Origin: Planctomycetota bacterium
GTDB taxonomy: Bacteria; Planctomycetota; UBA1135; GCA-002686595
Assembly: GCA_029250885.1 (NCBI GenBank)
Contig: JAQXEK010000021.1
Coordinates: 62,001-126,000, forward strand
Direction of reading: 5' to 3'
Length of the DNA: 64,000 nt
Shown here: in pieces, positions 41,295-51,500 of the stretch
How the letters are laid out: each line of letters begins with the position of its first letter
Numbering within the stretch: position 1 is the first letter of the stretch
The notes under the pieces: model-generated
Seen by the model: only the letters and a program-made list of their open reading frames with translations
What the model was told of the DNA's origin: nothing
Database searches by the model: none
Position numbers and translations under genes: made by a program

Positions 41295-41924
41295 TTAGTT
41301 CTCTTCGACAAGAGTCAGCTGGTAGCCACAGGAGAGGTACTTGTCCACGAGCTTTTGGATGTCCGAAATGCGGACCTGCATCACGATCGATACGCGGCCC
41401 TTCTCTTCGGGGTAGATGGCGAGATCGAAGATCGTGGCATTAACGGCGACAGCAATCTGGGCGGGGTCGAGCTTGTAGCTGGGACCCTTGGGTCCGCGCA
41501 AAACGAGCCGGTGCCCGTGCTGGGTGGTGGTTCGGCGAGCGAACAGCTTGAAGATGTCGGACTCCGTGACAATGCCCTTGAGTTCGCCTCCGTCAAGGAC
41601 CGGCAGGCCGCCGATCTTTGCCCGCAGCATGATCTGGGCCGCGCGCTCCAAATGGTCATTAGGGGCCACATGGAGCATCTGTTCAGCCAGCAGGCTCTCG
41701 ACTGAAACCTTAACGCCCTCTAGCTCTCTGCGCTCCCGCTCCTCAATCGTCCAAGGCAGGGCTTGCTTCAGGTCGCGGTCCGTCAGCATGCCAAGCACCC
41801 TCTTGCCGCGAACTACGGGCGCACGGCGGACACCCTTCTCCTGAAAGAACTCCCAGGCCTTACGGCAGTCCATGCCAGCCTCGATCGTAAGGACCGGACT
41901 TGTCATGATGCTGCGGATTAGCAT
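41295..41924 (-). CDS. CBS-domain pair protein with C-terminal ACT-like domain
   Basis: This 209-residue cytoplasmic protein has two CBS motifs that bind adenosine nucleotides: residues of about 6-60 (IMTSPVLTIEAGMDCRKAWE, GMLTDRD) and 82-135 (VAPNDHLERAAQIMLRAKIG, GIVTESDIFKLFAR). The C-terminus (about 145-209) looks like an ACT or ACT-like ligand-binding unit. It lies two bases after the formate dehydrogenase alpha gene, so it probably senses nucleotide or ligand state to tune that enzyme. AcuB-like proteins share this layout. No enzyme activity is expected. Confidence 0.85.
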   Translation of the reverse strand: MLIRSIMTSPVLTIEAGMDCRKAWEFFQEKGVRRAPVVRGKRVLGMLTDRDLKQALPWTIEERERRELEGVKVSVESLLAEQMLHVAPNDHLERAAQIMLRAKIGGLPVLDGGELKGIVTESDIFKLFARRTTTQHGHRLVLRGPKGPSYKLDPAQIAVAVNATIFDLAIYPEEKGRVSIVMQVRISDIQKLVDKYLSCGYQLTLVEEN

Positions 41925-41926
41925 GG

Positions 41927-44854
41927 CTAGTTCTCCTGGGTTTCCTCTTCGAGTACGCCCGCTTCGCTGTCGGCAGCTGCGCCCCGGGGACTCTGGTGGA
42001 AGTAGCTTCCGGGGAATAGCCCCGCGTGGCCGAACTCGATCGAGTTGACCTTCGTGATCTCGGCCGCGCAGACCTTGTACTCTGCGGTACCGGTTACAGA
42101 GTCACCAACGTCGTTGGTGAGTACGTTGGCTCGGGCCTCAGCGAAGTGCAGGGACATCCAGATGCACCCGGGCCGGACTTGGCGCGAGACGTGGGCCGCG
42201 ACCTCGATGACACCGCGGCGGGTCTTGACCTCGACCAGGTCGCCCTCGTCGATGCCGCGCTTGCGTGCATCCCTTGGGTGGATCTGCACGAAGGCCTCGG
42301 ACTGCTTGGCGTCGAGTCCCTCGTCGCGCCGCGTCTGGGTCGCCGAGTTGTAGTGATAGAGCGTGCGCCCCGTGGACAGCAGCAGGCCGTAGTCCTTGTC
42401 GGGTAGCTCCATCGAAGGGCGGTAGGCGACGGCCGTCAAGAGCCCCTTGCCGCGCAGCACGCCGCCTTCGTGCAGGTACTTCGTGCCGGGATCTTGATCG
42501 TCTTTGCAAGGCCACTGCAATCCGCTGAAGCCGTCGGGAGTCGGTTGATCCAGGCGCTCGTGGGTGATGCCCGCAAAGTTGGGTGCCGAGGCAGAGAACT
42601 CGCGGAAGATCTGGGCCGGTGTCTGATGGCTCCAGACGGAAGGGTCCAGATTGCGTTTCGCTGATGCGCGCCGGCCGAGTTCGAGCAAGATCTCCCAGTC
42701 TGCGCGCGCCTCACCGGGCGGGTTGACCGCCTTGCGCACGCGCTGCATGCGGCGCTCGGAGTTGACGAAGACGCCCTCCTTCTCCGCGAAGTTGCCCGCG
42801 GGGAAGACCACGTCCGCATAGCGCAGTGTCTCGTTCGGGAAGATGTCTTGGAGGACCACGAACTCGACGCGGTTCATGCGCTCTTCGAGGGCGAGCACGT
42901 TGGGCTCCGAGAGCAGGATGTCCTCGCCCATGACAAAGAACGCGCGTATCTGGTCGCCGGCAGCCTTCATCATCTCGTTGAGGTTCAGGCCGGGATCGGG
43001 GGAGAGGTCGCGCTTCCAGAGCTTCTCAAACTTCGCCTGGGACTCTGTGTCGTCGACGCGCTGGTAGCCGGGATAGTAGATCGGCGAGGCGCCGGCGTCG
43101 TTTGCGCCTTGGACGTTGTTCTGGCCGCGCAACGGGTTCAAGCCCATGCTCGGCCCGCCGAGGTGGCCGGTCAACAGCACCAGGTTCGCTAGTGCGTAGA
43201 CGTTGTCGGTACCGTGGCTGTGTTCGGTGATCCCGAGGGTGTAGTAGATGCCGGCTTTGCGCGTGGTCGCATAGGACCGCGCAGTCCTGCGGATGAGTTC
43301 TGCCGAGACACCGCACATCTTCTCAGCCTCTTCCGGTGTGTAGTCCTGCACCGCGTCGCGCACCGCTTCAAAGCCCTCGGTGTGCTCGGCGACGAACTTC
43401 TTATCGGTCAAATCCTCGTTGATGATCACGTGTGCCATTGCGTTCAGCAGCCAGACATCGGTGCCCGGCTTAATCTGCATGTGGTCGTCGGCAATGGTTG
43501 TGAGCCAGATCGCACGCGGGTCGGCAACGATTAGGGTTGCGCCGCGGCGGACCGCACGCTTCATCTCCATCGCGATGATGGGGTGTGCTTCGGATGTGTT
43601 GCTACCAATGACAAACAGGAAGTCGGCGTCGCGAATCTCGCGGATCGAGTTCGTCATCGCACCAGCACCAAATGTGTTGACCAGACCGGCCACAGTGGGG
43701 GCGTGTCAGGTCGCCGCACATTGGTGCACGTTGTTCGTGCCGAAGGCGACGCGGCTGACCTTCTGCACAAGGAAGTTCTCCTCGATCGTGCAGCGCGCCG
43801 AGCTTACGAACGCAAGGCTGTCGTCGCCGTACTTGGCGCTGACCTTCTCCAGGCCAGCAATGGCGGCGTCGAAGGCCTCGTCCCAAGTTGCCGGATGCAG
43901 GTCGCCATCGGCGCCGCGAACCAGCGGTGTGGTCAGGCGCTCTTCATGGTGCACGAAGTCGTAGCCGAAGCGGCCCTTCACACAAAGGTTGCCATCGGAG
44001 CTGACGCCGCTGAATCCAGCGGGCAGGTCCATGTTCTGGTTCGGCGTGGCGTCCGGGCTGGTGACCTTGACGACCTCGCCCAGTCCGTCGCGCCCGTCAG
44101 GGTCCACGTTGAAGTCGAACTGGCACCCGACCCCGCAGTAGTTGCAGGTCGTGCGTACCTTCTTGAGTTCGCTCTCAATCGGCTGGTTGCGTGTCTTGGG
44201 CTTCTTCTCGCCCATGGCGCCGGTGGGGCACACGGCAACGCAGCCGCCGCACAGCTCGCAGGTTGTGTCCAAGAGTGAGCGCGAGTCCGGCGTGGCGATC
44301 GCGGTCTCGGAACCGCGGCCCACGAGAGTGATTGCTGACACGGCCTCGACCTCGTCGCAGTAGCGCGTGCACTTTGCGCACAGTATGCACAGGTCCGAGT
44401 CGTACTGGATGTAGGGGTTCACATCAGCGCTGCGGTCTCCGGCGATCTCGTCGCGTAGGTTCGTCAGCTTGCCCCAGTTCTCGGCACCGAATTTCTTCGA
44501 TGCACCCGCGAGCTTGTTGGGTGCGCCTCGGTGCTGGCCGCCTTCGCTGTCCTCGTCGGCGTGGTCCGTGAGGTACAGGCTGAACAAGGTCTTGCGGTGC
44601 TTCTCGACGCGCTCGCTCTTGGTCTGGAACGATGCGCCATCGGTGGCCTTCGTCGCGCAGGAGGGTAGCAATCGGCGCTGGCCTTCGATCTCGACGAGGC
44701 ACGAGCGGCAGGCCCCGGCGGGGTCGAGGCGCGGGTCGTGGCAAAGGGTCGGTATTGCGATGTCATTGCGGCGCGCAACTTCCAACATGGACTCGCCGGC
44801 GGTGAACTCGAACTTCTGACCGTCGATGGTGCAGGTGGGCTTGGTGATGATCAT
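41927..44854 (-). CDS. fdhA: NAD-linked formate dehydrogenase, molybdopterin subunit with selenocysteine (Sec383)
   Basis: This subunit oxidises formate to CO2 at a bis-MGD Mo/W centre. The 975-codon frame is broken only by TGA at 43706-43708, where the protein reads HQCAAT-U-HAPTVAGL. This matches the Sec position of known formate dehydrogenases (CA..U-H.P-VAGL), so it is a selenoprotein and not two genes. N-terminus: 2Fe-2S domain (GACRSCLVEIEG, LLPSC), 4Fe-4S ferredoxin motifs (CILCAKCTRYC and CELCGGCVAVCPTGAM), then the molybdopterin 4Fe-4S Cys (CNYCGVGCQFDF) and NLCVKGRFGYDF. The C-terminal half binds the cofactor. It sits four bases after the diaphorase subunit gene. Confidence 0.95.
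43678..43692 (-). promoter_or_regulatory. SECIS hairpin of the formate dehydrogenase gene
   Basis: On the minus strand TGGCC-GGTCT-GGTCA forms a 5-bp stem with a GGUCU loop that begins 18 bases after the UGA. In E. coli fdhF an AGGUCU loop begins at nearly the same distance, and the surrounding codons are also similar. This supports reading the UGA as selenocysteine. Confidence 0.75.
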
Positions 44855-44858
44855 GGAG

Positions 44859-46538
44859 CTAGTCTTGGAAGTCGCCAGGGAAGTATTTGCGCGCGCTAGT
44901 CAGGGGGAGGGCAGCGATCTGGCCGAGGCCGCAGATGGAGCCTTCGCCCATCTGCCAGGCGACGTCGTCCACGTGGGTGAGGGCTCGGTCGCCGTTACTT
45001 TGGCAGGTGCCGGCCACGTCGCGGTCCACGGCTTCGCGCAGGTAGCGCGTGCCGATGCGGCAGGGCGCGCATTGGCCGCAGGACTCGTCCTCGAAGAAGC
45101 GCAGCTGCTCGAGGCAAGCCCAGCGCATGTCGACGGTGTCGTTCAGCACGACCACGCCCGCCGAGCCCAGCATCGAGCCGACCTCGCCGAGTGACTTATA
45201 GTCGAGGGGGCGGGTGCGTTCGGATGCGGGCAGGAAGCCTGCGCTGGCGCCGCCGGGGCAGAAGGCCTTGAGCTCACCGACGTATCCACCGGCGGCCTCC
45301 ACCAGCTCGTCCAGGGTTACGCCCAGGGGCAGTTCGTAGGTGCCGGGGCGCGCCACGTGGCCGCTGACGCAGTAGAGCTTTGCGCCAGCCTCATCGCGGC
45401 CCTGTGCGCGGAATGCCGCGCCCCCACGGGCGAGGATGCCTGGCACGCAGGCGATGGTCTCGACATTATGGATCAACGTTGGCTTGCCCCAGAGTCCGAC
45501 CTCCACGGGGAAGGGCGGCTTCAGCCTGGGCATGCCGCGCTTGCCCTCGAGGGCTTCGAGCAGAGCCGTCTCTTCGCCGCAGATGTAGGAGCCTTGGCCT
45601 TCGTGGATGTGAAAGTCGAGCCCGGTCAAGAGGCCAGCGGCCTCAAACGCGGCGATGGCGTCTTCGAGGCACACGCGCGGGACCTGGAACTCGCCGCGCA
45701 GGTAGAGGTAGATGGTGTCCGCGCCAACCGCGCGGGCGGCGATGGCCAGACCCTCGATGACTAGGTCTGGGCGGCGCATCATGAGCTCGCGGTCCTTGAA
45801 CGTACCGGGCTCGCCTTCGTCGGCATTCAGCACGACGAAGCGCTCTTGGACTGGCTGGCCGGCGACCGCGCGCCACTTGATGTGGGCCGGGAAGCCCGCG
45901 CCGCCGCGGCCTTGAAGCCCCGAGTTCTCGAGCTCTTGGAAGAAGGCGTCCGCATCGTCTGTGCCAGCGCCCAGCTCGGCCGCCTTGGCCAGGCCCGCGC
46001 CTTCGTAGTTTGCCTCGCCAAGCAGGTTGATCGAGAGGGAGTCCGGCGCGGCATCCGCGGGGCCGACGTCGCCGGTCCAGGTGATGCCGGTCGCCGTGGC
46101 CTGTACGCGGTGCGAGCTGGAGGCGAGCGCGGTCCAGTCGCCCTTTGTCGCGGCCATGTCGAGGGCTGTGACCTCGGGCAGGGTGACGCGGTCCTTGAGC
46201 ACGGCTGGCGGCGTGTCGCAGGCGGCCAGGCAGGAGCAACCCTCGGCATCCAAACCGGCGGCCAGGGCCGCCTCGAGCACCTCATCGGCGCCCTTCATGC
46301 GGCAGGAGAGCCCGGTGCAGACGCGGACCTTCTTGTCCGGGCGCGCCAACAGGGAATAGAAGCTCGCCACGCCAAACGCGGCCGCCTCGGAGCTGCCTGT
46401 GGCGGTTGCAACCTTGGCCGCGGCCTCGGGCACCATCCCCCCGGCCGCCTGGAGCCGATCGGGCAGCTCGCCCTGCTTGCGTCGTTGCTGTTCGCGCCTG
46501 GACGCATCCTTGGGCGCCCTCCCTCCTGTAATACTCAT
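44859..46538 (-). CDS. fdhB: Formate dehydrogenase diaphorase subunit (NuoE-NuoF fusion)
   Basis: This subunit transfers formate electrons to NAD+. It has 559 residues from the ATG at 46538. Upstream in-frame codons were rejected as having no family match. The first about 150 residues are a NuoE-like 2Fe-2S domain with four Cys (CTGLSCRMKG and CSCLAAC). The rest is NuoF-like: NAD/FMN loop GRGGAGFPAHIKW, NADEGEPGTFKDREL, ICGEETALLEALEGKRG, an SLBB-like segment, and 4Fe-4S ligands SCGQCAPCRIG plus GSICGLG. In related soluble enzymes NuoE and NuoF are separate; here they are fused. It is the first gene of the operon. Confidence 0.93.
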   Translation of the reverse strand: MSITGGRAPKDASRREQQRRKQGELPDRLQAAGGMVPEAAAKVATATGSSEAAAFGVASFYSLLARPDKKVRVCTGLSCRMKGADEVLEAALAAGLDAEGCSCLAACDTPPAVLKDRVTLPEVTALDMAATKGDWTALASSSHRVQATATGITWTGDVGPADAAPDSLSINLLGEANYEGAGLAKAAELGAGTDDADAFFQELENSGLQGRGGAGFPAHIKWRAVAGQPVQERFVVLNADEGEPGTFKDRELMMRRPDLVIEGLAIAARAVGADTIYLYLRGEFQVPRVCLEDAIAAFEAAGLLTGLDFHIHEGQGSYICGEETALLEALEGKRGMPRLKPPFPVEVGLWGKPTLIHNVETIACVPGILARGGAAFRAQGRDEAGAKLYCVSGHVARPGTYELPLGVTLDELVEAAGGYVGELKAFCPGGASAGFLPASERTRPLDYKSLGEVGSMLGSAGVVVLNDTVDMRWACLEQLRFFEDESCGQCAPCRIGTRYLREAVDRDVAGTCQSNGDRALTHVDDVAWQMGEGSICGLGQIAALPLTSARKYFPGDFQD

Positions 46539-46579
46539 AACCCCTATCGTATCCGAGCCCGGCTTCCCCAGAGCGCTAT

Positions 46580-46594
46580 ATACAGGTCTTGTAT
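46580..46594. promoter_or_regulatory. Dyad in the divergent formate dehydrogenase/ABC transporter region
   Basis: ATACA-GGTCT-TGTAT is a perfect 5-bp dyad with a 5-base spacer between the divergent genes. It overlaps TATATA and could be an operator or part of a -10 region. Evidence is structure only. Confidence 0.3.
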
Positions 46595-46745
46595 CCTCGA
46601 CCCTTTCGGAATCCTCGCCTCCCAATGGGCCCTCCACCCCCACCCTCCGCCCCGCGGACTCTCAGATTTCCCTGTGGTGACACACGGCTTTCTATTTACC
46701 CTTCCCCCTGTACCAGCGAAGCCGAAAAAAACTGCCTGCTGCCCC

Positions 46746-47714
46746 ATGCCCCCGACCCTCAAACCAAACCCCAGCACTAAGCCCCCAGGGATTACCGCAC
46801 GCGGCCTTCGCCGCACGTTCGGGTCGATTTGCGCGGTCGCCGGCGTTGACCTGGATATCGAGCCAGGCACCGTGACGGGAATCCTAGGGCCCAACGGCAG
46901 CGGCAAAAGTACAACTTTGCGCATGCTTAACGGTCTGGTGCGCCCCGATAGCGGTACGGCGTCTGTCGCGGGCGTCCAGCTTGTGGGGGATGGCACGGCT
47001 GTGAGACGCGTGGCGACCTTCGCGCCCGGGGAGATCGCCCTCTACGGCGAGATGTTTGGCGACGAGCACCTGGCGTGGCTGCTCCGGGGGCGCCCCAAGG
47101 CTGCGTTCACCAAGGCCCAGGCGATCGCGGAGCAGCTAGGCCTGCCGCCAAAGAAGAAGGTGCACGCCTACAGCCACGGAATGAAGCGCCAGCTGCTCTT
47201 CGCAGCGGCCATGGGGCCCGACGTGCCAGTGCGCATTCTCGACGAGCCGACCGAGGGACTTGATCCGGCCAAGCGCCAAGAGGTACTCGAAATGATCGGT
47301 GGGGAGGCTCGGGCGGGGGGGCTAGTCCTGCTCTCCTCGCATCACCTTTCGGAAGTGCAGGCGGTCTGCCAGCGCATGGTCTTTTTCCATGGGGGCAGCG
47401 TCATCGCGGACGAGTCCCCGAACGATCTCAATCGAAGGGCGCGCCGCTCGGCGACCATGGTGTACGAGTCCCCAGGCCAAGCGTCTGGGGTCGCAGCAGC
47501 TCTCCAGCAGCAGCTAGGCCCTGACTCCAAAGCAGTAATCGCCAGCGTGACTCAGGACAAGAACAACGTGCTGGTCCAGATTGCCACCGATGATCCGCGC
47601 CCGTTTCTAGCCGAGCTCGCAGCCCAATCCGGACCCGCTCCCCTCTCACTAGAGCTGGGAAAGCTCTCCCTGGTGGACCTTTATCGAACGGTCTACGGAG
47701 TGACCGGCCTATGA
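46746..47714 (+). CDS. ABC transporter ATP-binding protein
   Basis: This 322-residue ATPase belongs to an ABC-2-type exporter. The ATG at 46746 is chosen; a long in-frame extension over the formate dehydrogenase gene is not coding. Walker A is GPNGSGKST (residues of about 46-54), the signature is YSHGMKRQ in place of LSGGQ, Walker B is RILDEPTEGLDP, and the switch His is in LLSSHHLSEVQ. A roughly 85-residue C-terminal domain follows (VTQDKNNVLVQIATDD). Its last codon overlaps the permease start by four bases (ATGA). The transported substrate is unknown. Confidence 0.9.
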   Translation: MPPTLKPNPSTKPPGITARGLRRTFGSICAVAGVDLDIEPGTVTGILGPNGSGKSTTLRMLNGLVRPDSGTASVAGVQLVGDGTAVRRVATFAPGEIALYGEMFGDEHLAWLLRGRPKAAFTKAQAIAEQLGLPPKKKVHAYSHGMKRQLLFAAAMGPDVPVRILDEPTEGLDPAKRQEVLEMIGGEARAGGLVLLSSHHLSEVQAVCQRMVFFHGGSVIADESPNDLNRRARRSATMVYESPGQASGVAAALQQQLGPDSKAVIASVTQDKNNVLVQIATDDPRPFLAELAAQSGPAPLSLELGKLSLVDLYRTVYGVTGL

Positions 47715-48481
47715 CCCTTTCCCGCAATGTGCGCAACGCACTCTTCACAGGTCTTGGTTACTTCATCGCTCTCGAGCTGATGTTGATCGCGGCGATCCTG
47801 TTTTGGCCAAGTTTCGAGGAGAACACAGCCGCCCTCAAAGTGCTTGCGAGCCCCCTGCCTGTGCTACGGGAGATGTTCACCGAGCTCGAGCAGAAGGGTG
47901 TCTCCGCCTATGTGCTGAGCCAGCACTTCTTCAAGGGGTGCAACGTGCTTGGGTGCGCGGCGGCTGCTCTGATTGCGGCGAATGCAATCGCTGCCGAGGC
48001 CCAACGCGGAACCCTAGAGATCTTCCTCCTGCGGCCCTTATCACGACGGCGCTTACTCCTAGAGCGCTGGCTCACGGGGGCGATCCAGGTGTCGGTTCCC
48101 GTACTCCTGACGACCCTAACGATTCCACTGTTTTTAAGCCAAGTGGACGAGTCCCTTGCCTTGGGTCCGTTGATGCTCTGTGCGGTGCACCAGTGCCTCT
48201 TCTTATTGAGTTTGTTCTCCGTGACGTTCCTCTTCTCGACGATGGGCCGGGCGCCCTTGCACCTTGCTTTTGCTGTGCTGGTGTTCATCATCTTCAACTT
48301 CTCCATTTACATGGTAAAGACGGTCACCCACATGAGCGTTTTTCGCCTTGCCGACATGGAGACTTTTCTAGAGATCTACGAGAAAGGGGCCCTCCCTTTG
48401 GGTGTGACCGCTGGCATCCTTGTGCTGATTGGGGGCTGCCTGTGGGGTTCTTTATCTGTTTTTGAGCGCCGAGTCCCTTGA
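47711..48481 (+). CDS. ABC-2-type permease
   Basis: This 256-residue integral membrane subunit is translationally coupled to the preceding ATPase. About six hydrophobic segments are visible: near residues 15-31 (GYFIALELMLIAAILFW), 75-93 (GCNVLGCAAAALIAANAIA), 121-138, 152-172, 184-201 (LAFAVLVFIIFNFSIYMV) and 231-248. The cytosolic loop RGTLEIFLLRPLSRRRLLLER is typical of the ABC-2/NatB permeases that couple to the ATPase. No substrate can be inferred. Confidence 0.85.
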   Translation: MTLSRNVRNALFTGLGYFIALELMLIAAILFWPSFEENTAALKVLASPLPVLREMFTELEQKGVSAYVLSQHFFKGCNVLGCAAAALIAANAIAAEAQRGTLEIFLLRPLSRRRLLLERWLTGAIQVSVPVLLTTLTIPLFLSQVDESLALGPLMLCAVHQCLFLLSLFSVTFLFSTMGRAPLHLAFAVLVFIIFNFSIYMVKTVTHMSVFRLADMETFLEIYEKGALPLGVTAGILVLIGGCLWGSLSVFERRVP

Positions 48482-48599
48482 CCGTGTTCTCTCGAAATTT
48501 GATCGGGCCACGCACGGATCGGCCCCGCCGCACAACGAGTGGGCGGTGCTCGATAAACTGACACCCGGGCGCTCTGCACCCGCCTAGACAAACTCTCCT

Positions 48600-51500
48600 A
48601 TGCTGACCCTACTTGCCTTCGCCACCTTGGCGACCCTAGGCCCCCAATCGGCTCAAGTGCCCGCCGACCCAGTGCCCGTGGAGTCCGCCGTTGACCGGGA
48701 TCCATGGTTTGCAGGTGGCGTGTTCGAGGCGCAGATCGCCCCGGGCTTTGAGGTGACCGAGACCGGCAGTGGCCAAGTCCACTTTTTCGAGGTGCGCCGC
48801 ACGGGCGACCCTCGGGACCAGGCGTTCCCAGCCCTCAAGCTACTGTGTGCTCCGGGCGCCGCAGCAAGTGTGACCGTCCCCGAGTTCGCCGACCTCTTGG
48901 CCGGAAATGTGGGGGAGTACGCCGCGAGCCTTTCCATGGAGTTGGGACCGACGGAGAACCTCGAGCTGGTGATCGGAGGCGTTGCCCGTCGTGGGCAGCG
49001 ATTCCAATTGAACTCCCCAGGCGCCGGGTCGGCTCAAGGCCTCAAGATCGATGTGCTTGTCTATCAGAGCGGGGAAAATCTGATCGGCGTGATCGAGAAG
49101 GCGGACTTGCTTGGGGATGAAGGTACGCGTTCTATGGCGCAGCAGGTTTACTCGACCCTTAAGGTGAAGCCAGTGACGATCGCGAGTGCGCGCTTGGTGC
49201 AGGTCGGCAACTTCACGGTCGAGGTTCCCGTCATCTCCCGGACCGCGTGGAATCGTCCCGACGGGGCAGCCTTCCTGCGCATCGGCGTTGGCGGCGGAAA
49301 CTTCGAACTAGGCGCTCAGGAAGGCTTGACGGAGCAGCAAGCCCAGGTGATCGGGTCGAGCTACCTCATGGCTCGACAGCAGGCCCTGCAGGAGTCGGTC
49401 AAGGAACTCGGCGGTACAACTCTGGACACCCGCTGGGCTGGCGAGTGGATCCAGAACGGCCAGGTCCGCGGTTTCCACATGGACTTCGTCCAGAGCGACG
49501 GAGCCGCCTTTACGATCTCAAACTTCTACCTGCTGGCGGGGACGGACTTCTTTACCGCAACCGTAACCGTGCCCACGGTAGAGCTTCCCATCGCCTTGCC
49601 GCGATTCCGGGACATGTTGGAGTCGCTCCAGTGTCCGGGCAACGAGGACGCACTGAGGGCCTCCTTCGGCAGGACATCCCTGAACCAAGCGCACGGGTTG
49701 ACGCTCTACTACCCGGACACCCTGCGCCTGGAGGAAGAGCTGGCGGACGTGACTCGATTAACCCTGCGAGGCCTGGACAACCTGTTTCCCAGCGACCTGG
49801 CGATGCACTTGTTTGTGGACCCATCTCCACTGCCAAGTGGGGGCCTTGAAGCCTTCGTCCTTGAGACCATCGAGGCGCAGTTTCCAGGCGCAGAAATTGG
49901 CCAAGCCTCTGCCATCGAGGGCAACCTGCTGGGCAAGCGCGAACCGGGCTTTCAGTGGACGTGGACCTTTGATGGAAAGTCCTCACTAGCCACGGCCCTC
50001 TCGGCCCCCTTGCACGGCGGAACCCTGATCGCACTTGCGACGAGCCGCCTTGAGAATGGCGGTTCGTCTTCCTGGTCCTTTGCCAACATCTTGGCGGGTA
50101 TGCAGCGGCTCGATCCTGGCGATCGGTGGATCCAGTCTGAGACCTATGATGTCATCTTCGACCCAGCCACGTGGACGGTGAACTCGAGCCATGTGGGGAC
50201 GGGAAGCCAACTCCGGTTTAAGAACGAAAGAGGGTCCCTGCAGGTGACCTTCCAGGACGCCACTTCACCCCTTGGGATTAACACGGAATCCCCATTTGAG
50301 GACCTTGTAGACGCTTCAAACCCTTATTTTGAGATCCAAGAGACCTATGCTGGTACCGCGGTGACTGGTGAGCGAAGCCAGGTGTTTGAGGTCCTCGCCC
50401 AGCACCGGGATGCAATCGACATTAACGGCGTGACCTGCATTCGCAAGAGGCTTCATTTCGCCCTGCCCAGCGGCGAAGCTTACGTGCTCTTCCTCTACTA
50501 CATGCTGACTGAGCAGCGCGCCGTAGTCGCACACTTCTGGGCGAAGGCAGATGACAAGGAATCCCTTGAGGCAGGGCAAAAGCTCGTAGAGACCCTCCGC
50601 ATCCGGGCAGGTCTTGGGGTTATAGAACAGGTGCAGGTTCTCGGGGACTTGCGTATCGACCTGCCCCTTGGTTTTGTGCGCGACACGCCGGACAGTGCCG
50701 GACCCGAGTCGCTCTACTTTTGGAACTCCCTGGTGGAGGGTACTTTCGCCGCTGTGGCCCGCATTCCTTCGAAGGGGCTACCCGAATACCAAGAGCTCTG
50801 GAAGGGAGCAGAGAGCTCCATTCGGGCGGGCGTCGCCCCGGGTCTTCTCGAAGGTTTGACCACCGAGGTTGGGGAGCTCTCCTTCCTTGGGCATCGCCGC
50901 GAAGCGCGTATCTATCAGTACACACCACTCGATAGCGATCAGCAGCAGGTGCAGCTTAAGTCGATCGCCCAGGCAGGGCCTTGGACCTACGAGCTGACGT
51001 TGGTGGGGCCCCTGGAATCTCAGTACGAATTTGACAAGCTCCGGGCCGTGCTGGAGGGAGCAACCCAAGTGCCAACGTGGCAGCAGGTCTCCGAGCAGGG
51101 CTACAACATTGCCTTTGACCCCGCGCGTGCCTCGCTCTCGCGACAAGGACTTCCCAACAGTCCGATGGCTGGCTTCTTGATCAAGGAGGCAGGCATTGAG
51201 AAGCTCTACTCCGTCACAGACGGCCAGTGGACTTTTAGTGGCCCGGATGATGCCGCATTCTCTCGCGGGATCACCAGCACTCTCACAAGCCAGTTCGACC
51301 TCGGTGCCACCAAGTCTTTCGATCTTGAGCTTGAGACCACCAAGCTAAGGTTCCAGTCGAGCACCAACACCCTCAAGAAGGTAGGCCAAGATGGCGTGAG
51401 CTTCTCGAATCAGACTCCTGGTGAGGGCCTCTATATCGCTGTCAAGCTCCTTGGATCGGCTAGCGCGCCGGAGGTATTAATGGACCAAAGCGTTCTGAAC

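Noticed and set aside
43706-43708. Formate dehydrogenase as two separate genes
   Set aside because: The stop is TGA at the known Sec position and a SECIS hairpin follows, so one gene is far more likely.
45846-46745. Upstream extension of the ABC ATPase frame
   Set aside because: It is antisense to the formate dehydrogenase diaphorase gene and lacks any domain; the ATG at 46746 gives a standard ATPase.
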